This document shows, piece after piece, positions 8,163 through 19,140 of a DNA stretch of 25,550 nucleotides. This stretch comes from Magicicada cassinii. Taxonomy: Eukaryota; Arthropoda; Insecta; Hemiptera; Cicadidae. Location of the stretch: contig JAOXNS010555323.1 in the NCBI GenBank assembly GCA_028571305.1, forward strand, positions 1 through 25,550, written 5' to 3'. The notes under the pieces were generated by a model. It was not told the origin of the DNA and did no database searches. It saw only the letters and a program-made list of their open reading frames with translations. Within the stretch, counting starts at the first letter, position 1. Every line of letters starts with the position of its first letter. The translations under genes were made by a program, and so were the position numbers.

Positions 8163-9940
8163 TATGTATCCCATACTTTTTTCACCTTTTACGTATTTGT
8201 CTTCTTCCCAATATATTTATAATTATTTTTCTTTATCATCTTCTAGTGTCTTCATCAAAACAAGCCATATAATGTTGCTGGCTTTGATATCGTCTCGTCT
8301 TAATAAATTCTTAATTTTGCACTTCAGCAAAGCTGTTACATGGGGTATTTTGACTCAGATAACAACAAAATCGTTGGTTCGACGTAGTTATATTTGTTTT
8401 TCATAAGACAGTTTGTTTTCATTTCGTATGTATCCAAATACGGATACTTAAAAAACACAGTTATACGCATACGCAGCTGAAATTTATTACCGCCGCACGT
8501 CTGTTGGCTTTACTCATTTTCGCATATGTCACTTTCAAAATTATTCATAATTCGGAAAGAGGCGATTGTAAATTACTCTTCTTTTCCTTCTCCTTTTGGA
8601 GTTTGTAGTTTTTCATCAGCTTTTCAGCAGGTTGGTTTTGCATCCCTTTGTCTTAGTTTCTCTGCCTTTTAAACATACTCGAGGGTAGACGACTCTGAGG
8701 GTCTTGGGAGCGACTCAGGAAGAGAAAGAGTGCCAAGATTTATTGGGGGGTGTTAAGCTAGGGGATGGGAGTGCACGTGATGATCAAAAACTCGTGGGAA
8801 AGAAGGCAGAAGGATTTTAAACGCGCTACGCCCCTTTAAAGGGTTATAGCACACATGAAGAAAAAGAATTCAATGTCTGTTCTTGTACTAACGAATTCTT
8901 ATATCTATATTGTAGTTTTTAATCTATGTGTTTAAATGTTACGTGTGTGCTCGGTAAGTATTTAGCTCGGGCTTATTCCGAAAAGATTCCAATAAATCCT
9001 GCGCTGCTTACTTAAACTTAGTCACTTTATTATAACAATTACCATTTTCGGGCAGTCGCTTAATCGTCAAATTGCACTCGCTATTCTCGACGTATCGCAG
9101 CCAATTCGGATTTTACTGTATATTGAAGCCCATGTGAACGTGAGAAATGTACTGTATATCTGCCATCGAGTCGTATCTGCCGACACCTAACTAGAGTGAC
9201 AGCTTTTTCCCATTTAGCTAACGTGGTTGTTTGTAAATGATCCAAATAAGTGGCACAGATTCATTTACAACAGACCCCGCAAGCATGCGGTTAGAATTGC
9301 CTATAGCCTAAAGTTGACTATATGTGGAACGTGCTGTATCGCATGTGAACCAAGGTTGTTGCCGTTGCTTGCACGTGATCTCTACCTTACACTGCAACGA
9401 CAATATTTTGTACGGATACGGTGTTTGTCGCAAAAATGTATGCAGCTGAAGAATTCGTGCACCGTACACGTTACGTGAGGTCAAGTAGGGGTCAATCTTA
9501 ATTCTTTCTTTTACGTGTACAGAATGTGCAGACTGTCAAAACAATAGCGTCTTGGAATCGTTCAAAGTTGTTAACCCTACCCAGGTAGTAAAAGAATCGT
9601 TTTTCTGTTTGGACAATTCTTGACTTAGAAATCCAAAGTCCAGTGTATGCTCTCCATAGACGTATGTGTAGTGATTAATTTCTTCAAGTCTCTAGTGCGC
9701 GGTGTTTGGATTATAACCAGAACCATTGTCAAAACAATTTTTTGTGTGAATATTGTAGATTTTACTTGATCATCCACTCTAGAACCAAATTCCAGCTTTG
9801 ATCTCTAGTAATCTGAATTCGTCTTGTAAAAGGTTTCTAAAGAGCTTAACGAAATTACGCTACTTTCTTCTCTACTCATGACGTCACAAAATATCTGAAC
9901 GAGAGAAGCGAGTTCTGAATTTTAATGTACCGAATGGTAT
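8163..9940. other. Non-coding stretch, nothing recognised
   Basis: This is AT-rich with short chance frames (92 codons across 8128-8406; 83 codons at 9227-9478). A purine-rich patch at about 8680-8820 ends in a perfect 12-bp palindrome, CCCTTTAAAGGG (8832-8843). No transposon or gene can be supported, although the purine-rich patch may be an old repeat end. Confidence 0.5.
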
Positions 9941-10440
9941 TTGTCTTTCTGTCTGTTTAGGGGACGTCTAACGATAACGCACATGAATGCGTCAACTGAT
10001 TTACGTAAAACTTGGCATGCGTGTCCATACGGAGTCCCTATAGTTTTTGACATTGATCTCCCCCAAAAAATAGGAAGGCAAAACCGTGAGGAAATCAAAA
10101 TTGTGAAAAATTCGCGAAATCCGTCTGGGATATCAAATTAAAGAGAATTTTAAACAAAATCAGAATATAGAGTACAGTTTTGGAAATTTCAAATTTTAGG
10201 ACATGAGAGTCCAAAATTTGAAAAAATTGTAAAATCCAGTCGGTGACAGACTAAAGAAATTTTAACCCAAATTCAACTTCAGATTTCGTATGTTTTTTAA
10301 GCTTTAGGGGTACCACGGACCAAAAATGGAATTCAAAATTGTAAGAAAATTGTTAAAGTTTACGTGGGCATCAAGTTATGAGGACTTTTATTCAAAATTC
10401 AAACTGGGTACTTTAATAATTTGGCAGAATTAATACCTCT
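9941..10440 (+). repeat. Degenerate ~116-122 bp tandem repeat with CTGT-rich leader
   Basis: Three diverged units can be aligned. They begin at 10096 (CAAAATTGTGAAAAATTCG), 10212 (CAAAATTTGAAAAAATTGT) and 10334 (CAAAATTGTAAGAAAATTG), with periods of 116 and 122 bp. Each has an AATTTTAA or TTTTATTC word about 40-50 bp in and a GTACCAC/GGACC-like or GAGAGTCC junction before the next unit. The leader (about 9941-10090) starts with a CTGTCTGTTTAGG stretch and contains ACTTGGCATGCGTGTCC, which resembles a class of arthropod repeats with a CTGTCTGT start and an AAACTTGGCATG core. That resemblance is from memory. A 66-codon frame covering the leader is probably not a gene. Confidence 0.6.
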
Positions 10441-10899
10441 CAACGCTACTTGCAAATTTTGGATCCCCTTCAAGAGGTTTGTAAGCTGTGTTTACAAAAC
10501 AAAAAACGTTATATATTGTAAACAATTACGTATGTTTGCTACAGATACAGTATTAAAAGTATTAGATACGGACCTATAGATTTCTTTGGCAACGTTCATA
10601 AATTTAAAAGTTAGGACTAAATTATATGTAATTAAGTCATTACGCTTATACATTTAGAAAAAAAATGCAGTATTTTGTAATTTTTAGTGTTTATTGTTCG
10701 ACTGTCTGTTTTATTATTATTATTTTACTACAAAAGTAGTAGAGTAATCGGGTTTTTCGTGATCTTTCTTATCTTCCGTTCAAATTAGTCGGCGAGTTCT
10801 TCAGCAGACGTTATAAAGACATACATTCAGTGAGTATCAAAGGGTAATTTGTCCTGGTGCTCTTACGTTTCTACTTTGAGACGAATCCGTGTATCATTT
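10441..10899. other. Non-coding AT-rich stretch
   Basis: This is AT-rich sequence with a short TTATTATTATTATTTTA run near 10708-10725. Nothing else is recognised. Confidence 0.55.
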
Positions 10900-10977
10900 T
10901 TACTTACACGTTTTATGTCCACACACTCTCTTCGCCAGCCGGTTCCACTCTCCTCTGTTTCTCATCAGGAGCCGCCT
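10900..10977 (-). mobile_element. Possible LINE ORF2 terminal fragment
   Basis: On the minus strand a short frame reads RRLLMRNRGEWNRLAKRVCG followed by HKTCK and a stop at 10900-10902. The NRGEWNRLAKRV pattern resembles the (D/N)R..W..L...V block that closes RTE-like ORF2 proteins. Upstream on that strand the other conserved blocks (GRP.RRW) are not clearly visible. It is therefore either a very short 5'-truncated insertion, a decayed one, or chance. The pyrimidine-rich plus strand of this area is explained by purine-rich LINE coding sequence on the minus strand. Confidence 0.35.
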
Positions 10978-12202
10978 GTTTTGTATTTTCAGCTTTTTCC
11001 CATCTGCCTACACCTTAGCCAATCATGCTCTAACATCTTATATTCTTGTCTTTTTCATCGGTGCTCTCTATTATAGTTACCTAAAACTCATTATCGCTAC
11101 GAGAACCAAACTTATATTGTGAGCTCTTTTATTATTAATATATTTATTTACTCGGTTAGTGACTCTTCTACTTCTTGATTTCAAACTTTTTTCTATATTT
11201 ATTGTCGTAACTTTTAATTTAACTTCATTGCATAGTTAATAATGAGAAAATTGATGTACGATTACAATTGTGGTATTTAAAGTTAGAAAATGGTTGTCTC
11301 AGATTATTTCAGATCCCTACGCCGACATTAACTGGATGTTTTCTTGAAAACACATGTTCCTGTCATGTGCTTCAAATTATAACTTTTTATATTGTCATGT
11401 GCGCGTTTATATGTATATTTTATTGGAAATTGTCGCAGATTATCATCCGAAGCAACATTCAAAAACGTATATGAAGTTCTTAAAACGAAAGGCACTTGAG
11501 TTATTTAAAAAAAATTTATGAAATTATAAAATAAAGTTGGCCGAAAGCTTGTGGGTTTCATACGGGACATGGCGGTGTAAAGTGTACGCCAATATTTTTC
11601 AAGTGCGTTTTTGGTAAGCAGGAACGAAATAATTTTTTCTAGACCAGAGAAAATTTACAAGCGGAAAATATACTGCTTCAAAATTCATTTTACTTGTACG
11701 ACAGAAACTAGGTTAATTCCGTTACCGTACGGATTTTGTGTGTGTACAGAATCTGTAATAATTAATCCACAAAAGTACGGGCACTCAGGTGTGAACGCTT
11801 AAATTCACAGAGAGTAAGAAAAAGAAAACGTACAAGGAATGTGTGTTTCATGGATGTTTGCCGACGCGATGCCGTTGGCATTGGCCGCCCTAGTTCGCGT
11901 ACTGTGAAATGGGATAACAATGCCGCGGCGCGTTCGATCCTCTCTACTTGCTCTGTTTATTTTTAATATCAATTTACGTACGTGCGCGCACGAAGCAAGT
12001 GTAATGGATACGTGTTTTGCATGTAACAACGATATAGCACCGAGGAATGTTAATTGCTGAAATGTTTTGAGTATTTGTTGTGTTCGTTTCGTCGTAGAAC
12101 GTAATATCTATCACACGTTGACAGGCGGGCGGAAAATAGGTCACTGGAGTAGTCTAACCTCGTGTTACGTGTTACTGCCGCGCGTTGTGTAATTACTCGT
12201 GC
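10978..12202. other. Non-coding stretch, nothing recognised
   Basis: This is AT-rich to about 11830, then richer in CpG at about 11860-12000 (for example GCCGCGGCGCG near 11921-11931 and TACGTGCGCGCACG near 11980). Short frames (68 codons at 11268-11474; 74 minus-strand codons at 11805-12029) show no features. Confidence 0.5.
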
Positions 12203-12395
12203 ATTATGTGACTAGTATTGAATTTTTATTGTTCGGTACTGGTTCCTTTAGCCATTCAACCGTCTTCAATGAAAGTTAATTATATCTGAAATAATTGTTC
12301 GTTGACTGGTTACCTGTCATTCAAGCATAAAAGTTAATTAGCTATTGGTTAATCATCTGTTGATATAACAAACTAAACTGCTCCTTCTGTTGTAT
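12203..12395 (+). repeat. 193-bp direct repeat, copy 1
   Basis: This matches 14364-14562 in the same orientation, with about 10 mismatches plus one 6-bp difference, so about 95% identity. The shared part begins ATTATGTGACTAGTATTGAA and ends CTGCTCCTT.TGTTGTAT. It contains two AAAGTTAATTA words. No terminal inverted repeats, coding frame or tRNA-like promoter boxes are visible. The high identity against decayed surroundings indicates a recent duplication or two insertions of a young family. Confidence 0.9.
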
Positions 12396-13200
12396 TTGTT
12401 TTAGATTGGGATTAGTTGTCTGGGGACGGGGGGTCTCTGCTCAACATTGTTTGTATTATACTGTGAACATTTAATTTTTGTTGATTTTATTTACCAATAT
12501 ATCATAGCAAAACAAAATGAACTACTGCCAAGTTACGTACAAGACTGTAATAATACAATAATTGGTTGGTACAAAGTCATTTTAGATTAGTGTAACAGAG
12601 CTTTTGATTGATTGGAGTTCTGAGGTACGGTAGCTGACCGCGGGTTCGACATGCCATCCACTTACCAAGAACTTTGGCAGGAAACGAGTACACGTGTGTT
12701 GGCGTAAAATGATGCGTTCGTATATGCAGACAAACTCAGAAACGTTATTCGTTAAGAAGAATTCACTCCGTTTCATGCGACTGCTTTCTCAGCTGCACAC
12801 GTGTTTAAGTGGCCTTCTGCAATGTTAAGTCCGGCAGTCTTGAAATAGTTTTTATACGCCAGATGACCGCTTTTTCCCAGACTGCCGTTGTTTTGTTCTC
12901 GCTTTGGTTCATTATAATTCTTATATATCATAGACAGTGGTGTATGATGATTCATCGTGGTGTTGTTTATTATATTACTGTCATGGTCATGGCCACGGCC
13001 TTCTCTATATCGCTGCTTTGACGTAATTTACTTAAGTTCTTCAGATATAATTCGCCTATGGTAGTCATATAACTTTTTTTAATGTGTTTTAATTGATCCT
13101 TCAGCATCTCCTTTTAGAATTCTCCGATTTGTTTACAAAATTGTCTTTTATTCTGACTTTAAAATGACAGTCGGCATCAAAGCACATCATTGAATAACGC
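12396..13200. other. Non-coding stretch between repeats
   Basis: This includes a G-rich run GGGGACGGGGGG at about 12422-12433 just after the direct repeat. The remaining frames (60-70 codons on both strands around 12582-13021) overlap one another and show no family features. Confidence 0.5.
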
Positions 13201-13275
13201 GATGTCACGACGGGTTGGCTCCATTGAAGGTGATAAGCTGTGGTCGATGAATACTAACTGTGTCAAGACAGCGGC
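13201..13275 (+). repeat. Diverged repeat, copy 1 (pairs with 22339)
   Basis: GATGTCACGACGGGTTGGCT aligns with GATGACACGACGGGTCGGCT at 22339, and the similarity continues without gaps for about 60 bp and more weakly to the CAGCGGCAAAGT region. In the shared frame the peptides are MSRRVGSIEGDKLWSMNTNC here and MTRRVGFIERGKLQLVNNNC there. Most differences change the amino acid, so there is no sign of protein-level constraint. The two look like old members of an unidentified repeat family. Confidence 0.6.
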
Positions 13276-13290
13276 AAAGTGGACTCAGTA

Positions 13291-14363
13291 GTTTTTTACC
13301 CCATTATAAGTTCAGAGTACAACACTTTGCGGTCTAACTAATAGCCTTCTTCACATATAATACAATCGAATAATGTACATATTTTTCAGATTTCTTAACC
13401 AAAATTAAAATTATTCCTTGTCGTTAATACTTACAGAATTATCTTCTTGTTGCAATGTATCAACACTTACACAGAGCTTGTAAGAGGTTTTCATTCCAAT
13501 ACCGATTCTTTTGCAATATAACGTGTTATATTCACTTATAATTTATACAACTGAGCAAGCTCTATCTGACTAGTAGCATTGCCTAAACAAACTCAGATTT
13601 TTTTGCCCAAAATAAAAGTAACATATAAACCACAAGCGTGCAGTGACTTATGACTTATGTCGTCTATCTATACGACTACCTATGGTGTGATTACAAAATA
13701 TGTGTAGATACGGAACCAATTCAGTTCTGAGATGATCTCGAACGGTCGATTATTTAAGCGAGTTATCGCTTGCTGTGTTTCTTTTACATTGGAAAGAGGA
13801 AGCGTTTTGAGTCGAACCAGATTAGTCGCTCCAGAAGTATTTATTTACAAAACTACATCACAAAATGCTTCGGTAAGACTTCTTTTTTACAGAATTGATG
13901 TCAAGTGTGGATAAAACTCTGCATAGTTTAACGAAGTTGATAATCGGCGCAATTTTATATGTCGTTTGGATCGACGTTGATTTTCTGGGTTTCGGTTATT
14001 ATTTGTGATCCTTACCCATAATTGCGAAAAAGTGTGAAGTTATATTACGGCTAAATTTAATGTTTTAGGTATTGGGTCTCTCGACTTAAAGATCGATCTT
14101 GAAGATCGATATGTGAAGAAAAACTTATTATTAGAAAATATATTGTAACGAAAGATAATGAGAAGGAAGTCTTCCATTCACTAACTGGACTAGCAACTTT
14201 GACCATATCTGAAGAACAATAAATTTTATCAGAATTTTTGAAAATGCTACATAGATTTTGGTAACGGATAGCGGCTTCACGTTTTCTCATGTAACTCAGA
14301 ATCGCGTATACACCTGATAGTTATTGAATCTCGTAGGTGAAATTTTGAAATGTCATTGGCTGT
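13291..14363. other. Non-coding stretch between direct-repeat copies
   Basis: This is AT-rich. It has a 60-codon forward frame at 13732-13914 and a 77-codon minus-strand frame at 14057-14290, neither recognised. A local GATCGATCTTGAAGATCGAT palindromic patch lies at about 14091-14110. No internal coding region of a transposon is visible between the two direct repeats. Confidence 0.5.
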
Positions 14364-14562
14364 ATTATGTGACTAGTATTGAATTTTTTGTGTTCGGAAC
14401 AGGTTCCTTTAGCCATTCAACCGTCTTCATTGAAAGTTAATTATATCTGAAATAATTGTTCGTTGACTGGTTAACTGTTATTCGAGTATAAAAGTTAATT
14501 AGCTATTGGTTAATCATCTGTTGATATACGCGTAACAAACTAAACTGCTCCTTTTGTTGTAT
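14364..14562 (+). repeat. 193-bp direct repeat, copy 2 (with 6-bp insert)
   Basis: This is the second copy of 12203-12395, about 2.16 kb downstream in the same orientation. It carries an extra CGCGTA-like hexamer after TGATATA (about 14527-14532), and the other differences are isolated substitutions. The 5' and 3' flanks of the two copies are unrelated apart from a possible shared CGTG at the outer edges, which is too short to count as a target duplication. Confidence 0.9.
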
Positions 14563-14756
14563 GCGTGTGACTAAAGAATCCCGTGTGCGTGTGAAGTTTC
14601 TAAAAAGAGAGCCAGCTCGAACGTTCGCGTTTGTATTAATGGATAAATCATTTACCGTCAGACGCCTAAATATACGAAACATGCCCGTTGGGAAGCGTCA
14701 TTTTTTTAATTTAGTAAATACGATACATTTGTTTGATACCGATGTAATTGAGTTTT

Positions 14757-14868
14757 AAGCCCCGAGGGCGTGAAACCTGTTTGGAGCGCCGCCGAGGCCT
14801 GCCAGCTGTGAGTCACTCCCGAATATCGCGAACCAGCGCCACACCGCCTACACACGTCGCCTTGCTGC
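14757..14868. promoter_or_regulatory. Small GC/CpG-rich island
   Basis: About 66% G+C by my count over 110 bp (14759-14868), in DNA that is otherwise about one third G+C. It has many CpG sites (GGAGCGCCGCCGAGGCC, ATCGCGAACC) and one perfect AP-1-type site TGAGTCA (about 14809-14815). A forward frame is open across it (about 49 codons) but encodes nothing recognisable. It could be a promoter or first exon of an unseen gene, or a fragment of a GC-rich repeat. Confidence 0.35.
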
Positions 14869-15172
14869 TTTGTTTTCGTACTCCGTAAAAAGAAGTAAAC
14901 GATTACGATAGTACAAATAGTCGTGTGAATTAAAAAATAATGACCGTTTCAGGTATAAGATTCTTTTCTTATAGTTATTTCTTCTATTAAAAATTCTGTT
15001 TGTGCTTGTGCTTGTGCTGGACTGTTCTAAACTTGTGTGGGAAAGAAACCGACAGAGCGGGACAACGCATCGTAAGCATTGTTATAGGTTCAGTCTCTGT
15101 CACATGCTCAAAAAATTCACTCTTCCCTCTTTGTCACAGCCACATTATTTCTGTCTTTCTGTCAGTCTGTCT

Positions 15173-15173
<1 letters not shown>

Positions 15174-15227
<54 letters not shown>
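15174..15227. repeat. (CT)n microsatellite
   Basis: A pure CT run of about 26 units, preceded by an interrupted TCTGTC-rich stretch from 15150. It is on the plus strand; the reverse strand reads GA and yields artefactual Arg-Glu open frames. Confidence 0.97.
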
Positions 15228-15233
<6 letters not shown>

Positions 15234-18200
15234 AAGACATACGCGAATATCTGATGTTTTCGTGTCTGAATTGCTCAGAAATGCAAGAATGAGTGAGACT
15301 CGACGCTGCGTTCCTACTAACAATAACCACCGTGTACGATAAACATTATTTCTATACATTAAGCCTTTTTTAAAAATCTAGCCTTCTTTCCAGTTCTGTT
15401 ATGTTCCTGATTCTACGTTTTATGTAAAAAATTGATGATTTAACTACAATACAGTCCTACATGGCAAAAGAAAATACTAACACTAAGAATCTTAAGTTAA
15501 GGATATAGAATTGCTGAGTTTTAAAAATCGTGTAACAGTTTGCTGATCTATTTACAAACATAGTCTGATGATGTGCTTGAACTTTAATTTCAAGTTGAAT
15601 ATTTTACGTTCAGTTTGTGTAGAGAGAGGACAGAGGTCACAGGAATTCGTGGTACTACAGTATTCTTTCTTAAAAGACAATAACATCAAACGTTAATACA
15701 GAGTTTCTTCTCCTAACTCGTTTGTGGTTCATTATGCCGCTGATTGGGTGGCAATATAAAACAGTGAATGGGTTCGACTACCAAAATCTAGTATCGTCTT
15801 ACGCGTGAATAGGTTTACGGTACGTATCTAAACTAGTTTCTTGTGACGTGCATAGAAAAAGGAAAATCAAAAGTTGGATCCTGATAATAACAAATACAGT
15901 GTGAGAAAAACTCTTACCGTTTATCACGGTAGACAAAACAAATATACGGTATTCAAGTCGAAAAGTCAGAGGTAGATAAGAATATTAAAAAAAAAATAAA
16001 AGATAAGAACAGGCTTTATTATTGATGGTGTCACACCGTAGAATGAGCAAGAGTTGCAATTAACAAAAGTATTCCGAACGTATGTTGTTTTCATAATCCT
16101 TAACGTCAGGAAAGTTTTCGAAGCGAGTCGTTTAAACAAATACACGTTTCATGGAGCTAATGAATGTGAAGATTTACCAAAATCGTTGCTACAGTACACG
16201 AAAAGAAGCTCTTAATTGATTTAAATGGTTACATGCGAAAAGAATGTTACGTTTGCGTGTGAACAAGCGGGAACTCGGAGCGGAAGTAAGCAACTTAACT
16301 GTTCGCTTGTTTGTAATTGAAATGGGATTAAATTCCTGTACGTTTTCGTGTACTCGTCTCGTATTGTTTTTGTCGAAGCCTTTGCATACCAGCGTATCAG
16401 TTTACTTCCTGTCGGATGTTGGAAATAAAAAAAAAAGATATTCAGATTTGTTGTCGCTCACAAAGGTGAGAAAGGAAGTCGTCGGAATTCGACGTTATTA
16501 AGTATGCGTTTTATGCGACAGACAATAAAATATATTTTCCGATGTCTAAAGAAAAGGTATCCTACTGTTCCTTGCCCCCGGTCTGCGCGTCTCCTCTGTA
16601 TTTCAGCATGTGTTTTCGTAATAAGAAACAAATCGTAGTTATTTTTTGTCAAGGAACATGTTTATTTGTATCAGATATTACGAAGTTATTAAGTAAAAAA
16701 GTTTTAAACATCAACGCGTTTTATTGTAACAGAACTAACAGGGAAATAATGGCAAGCAATTTAACGAATTTGATGTATTTTTAAATTTACAATTCAAAGA
16801 ATCCATTATTATCTTTCTATTCAGATAAATTCAGACCGTTAACTTCTGTGTATGCTTAACAAGTTACGTGAACTAAAACAAAATAGTTACGTTGCACAGA
16901 AAAAAAGTTCTGTACTGTATCCGGGATACGGCAAATTTTAATTTTTCGTCATATTGCTCGTCAGCTCTTCATTAAATGAATCAGCTTTTTGTATTTTTGT
17001 ATTGGTTCTGATTGCCAGTCTATTAATTTGCACGTTTCTGTGAGATAACTACAAGGAAGGCCAGAGGTCTACTGTGACCACTATTTCCAGAAACACGGTG
17101 TCAACTTTTTGTCTTCGATACATGCCTCTGAAACAAACGGCTGCTGACAGCCAGTAAGTATGTGACATCTGAGTTTCAGCAACTGTGCTAGCAACCGACC
17201 TTCTCCTCCAGTAGAACCGCAACGTCAGCGTTAATATCCTTGCGGGCTTTACCTGTCGTGAAGAATTATGTTCGCTTCAAATATATTTATGACGTTGCGC
17301 TATAGTATTCTCGCATTGAAACCTTGTTCTGAAATACGCTTTATGTGGTTTGGTGTTGCAACTTCCATTAGGTCGATGCCTTGGAGAGTGATGAACTTCT
17401 TAATCAGTGTTTGAACACTACGGTCAGTTGTTTTACACAACTACAACATAACCTGTTGCAAGGGCAATTTACAAAGGTGACACTTTACATTAATGTATGT
17501 ACTTCGGTGTTGGTAGAATTTCATCTCAAGTGACCCTGTATCTGAAAGTAATTTTACAAATGCGTAGGCTGTATAAATATTAAACTATAATCGAAGCATT
17601 CCGGGATTACGTATTTTATTTTTAACTTTAATTATGTTTTCAGATTAGTTAAATAAAACTATACTAAGGTAAATGAAAATCGATGCCTCAACTAATATTT
17701 CGCACCTGGAAAATGTATTAGGTAAACGTTTTTTACCGGCTTAGACGAAAACAAAATTAGGCGAACGTTTGGAAATAGATAATCTTATTCTACAAAATCC
17801 ACAGAGATAGAAAGGAGTAAGCTTTCTGATGAAGATAGTTGCCAATTGAATTGCTTAAATACGCAGCGCTAATTGGCAGTTTGTCGTATCCGCACCTGTG
17901 ATCTTCTCCTGACTCATTCACACAAACGATTCGGACTTCGTAATTATGGATCAGCAGTCATAATTATGTATAACTAGAAGTAACTACAACTTTTAGAATA
18001 CGACCTGAATGTTCAAAAGTAGGTATGTCAACTGTCTACCAGATACGAATTTGTCAGAATCCTCAATCTTTTCGATTAACCACTTTTTTGCCTCATCCGT
18101 AACCGTGTTCTCACTTTGGTCTTGTAAGTTATAGAAAACATTTTGTATCATTTTATAACTTATAACGACATATATAATACGTTCTGCTTGTTAGTAAACA

Positions 18201-18490
18201 TAATTAAAAAAAAAAAAACTTTGGTCTTGAATAGGAAAAAGAAGCCAAACAGTTTTGTTGTAGAATCTGGGGCTATTATGAACTTAATACCTACGTATAA
18301 ACATACATGCGCATCAAAGTGATGACGTGGTTGTGGAGAAAAGGGTAGAAGTAAGACGGACAGTTGAGTGATAAATGAGAAAGTACTAAAATGAGGAACG
18401 GAAAGAAGAAATCATAAAAAATACATTAGGAAAGGGAAAGGTAACTGTACCGGAGACATAACGTGGACGACCTGTATGTAGCGTTTAATC
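15228..18490. other. Long non-coding stretch, nothing recognised
   Basis: Over 3 kb of AT-rich sequence. The longest frames (85 codons at 16244-16501, 80 at 16542-16784) show no domain, and each overlaps or abuts frames on the other strand. Homopolymer A runs occur at about 15989-15997 and 18206-18218. The 17041-17260 part is less AT-rich but shows no identifiable repeat terminus or exon. Confidence 0.5.
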
Positions 18491-18640
18491 AGTGGAAGCA
18501 AAAGATATAAAGGGAGACAGATGTGGGATCTGGTGACAGATCTGAAGGCGAGACATTGCTAATGGGAGCTGAATAGAATGTGTATAGAACAGGAAAACGT
18601 GGCGGATAACGACTTGACAGGCAGACCTACTTTAGGCAGA
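18491..18640 (+). mobile_element. Probable LINE ORF2 tail fragment
   Basis: The forward frame reads SGSKRYKGRQMWDLVTDLKA followed by RHC, a stop and WELNRMC. A shifted frame then gives NRKTWRITT, and a third gives DLTGRPTLGR before a stop. The order G-K-R-x-x-G-R-Q...L..D(L/I)K, then (E/D)NR..WR, then DLP-like is that of the C-terminal tail of another RTE-like ORF2 subfamily. Upstream sequence from about 18340 is purine-rich and may be earlier ORF2 sequence, but I could not place its blocks. The copy is old, with at least two frame changes and one stop in 150 bp. Confidence 0.5.
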
Positions 18641-18993
18641 TGATCAGAGTAATATCGCGCGACAGGAAAAACACAACAAAATTTTTGTTCGGAAGAAAGA
18701 AAAACGTCAAATTTTATGTGATAAAAACGTCGATGGGGAAAAATCCGCAGTTAGTGTACTACTAAAATGTTTGAAATTTCCTTGTAAAATAAAATACAAA
18801 TTAGCACCTATAATTATAGTGTTATGTTGTAATTAATAAATCGCTAACTAACAATTTTGTTTTTCTGCTTTTACAGGTAATTACTCTAACTACGTAAATT
18901 TGGGAATCCTGTTATCGGAAACATGCCGCAGGCGATGCGTAGTGCCCGTAAGTAGTCCATACAATTTGTAAACACAGCAGTATACGCAGAACC
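18641..18993. other. Non-coding stretch before X-box pair
   Basis: AT-rich up to about 18880. A TGCTTTTACAGGTAATTA sequence (about 18868-18885) looks like an acceptor followed by a donor, but no exon can be supported from it. Confidence 0.4.
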
Positions 18994-19034
18994 GTTTCCC
19001 TTGACAACAAGGTAGCGTCAGTTGCCAAGGCAAC
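18994..19034. promoter_or_regulatory. Two RFX X-box-like sites
   Basis: GTTGCCAAGGCAAC (19021-19034) is a perfect 14-bp palindrome that fits the RFX-factor X-box (half-site GTNRCC, 2-bp spacer, inverted half-site). A second near-match, GTTTCC-CTT-GACAAC (18994-19008), lies 12 bp upstream with a 3-bp spacer. In animals RFX/DAF-19 binds such sites close to promoters of ciliary genes. The surrounding 18,960-19,140 is less AT-rich than its flanks, as a promoter might be. No ciliary gene is visible in the window, so the target, if any, would lie outside or be unrecognised. Confidence 0.45.
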
Positions 19035-19140
19035 GGACTAGCCGAGGAAAAGAGATAAACCGACATAAAGCCACATGTTTGTGTTTTTACAGCTCTCTCG
19101 TACCCGTGCACTCGTGAATTCGTCGGCGGGTCATTTTACG

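Noticed and set aside
12640-12652. GGGTTCGACATGC as a tRNA B box (also GGGTTCGACTACC near 15768)
   Set aside because: No A box at the right distance and no cloverleaf arms could be matched around either site.
12203-14562. Direct repeats as LTRs of a retroelement
   Set aside because: No TG...CA ends, no primer-binding or polypurine tract, no coding remnant between them and no convincing target duplication.
15145-15359. Arg-Glu and Leu-Ser repeat proteins
   Set aside because: They are translations of the (CT)n/(GA)n microsatellite, not genes.
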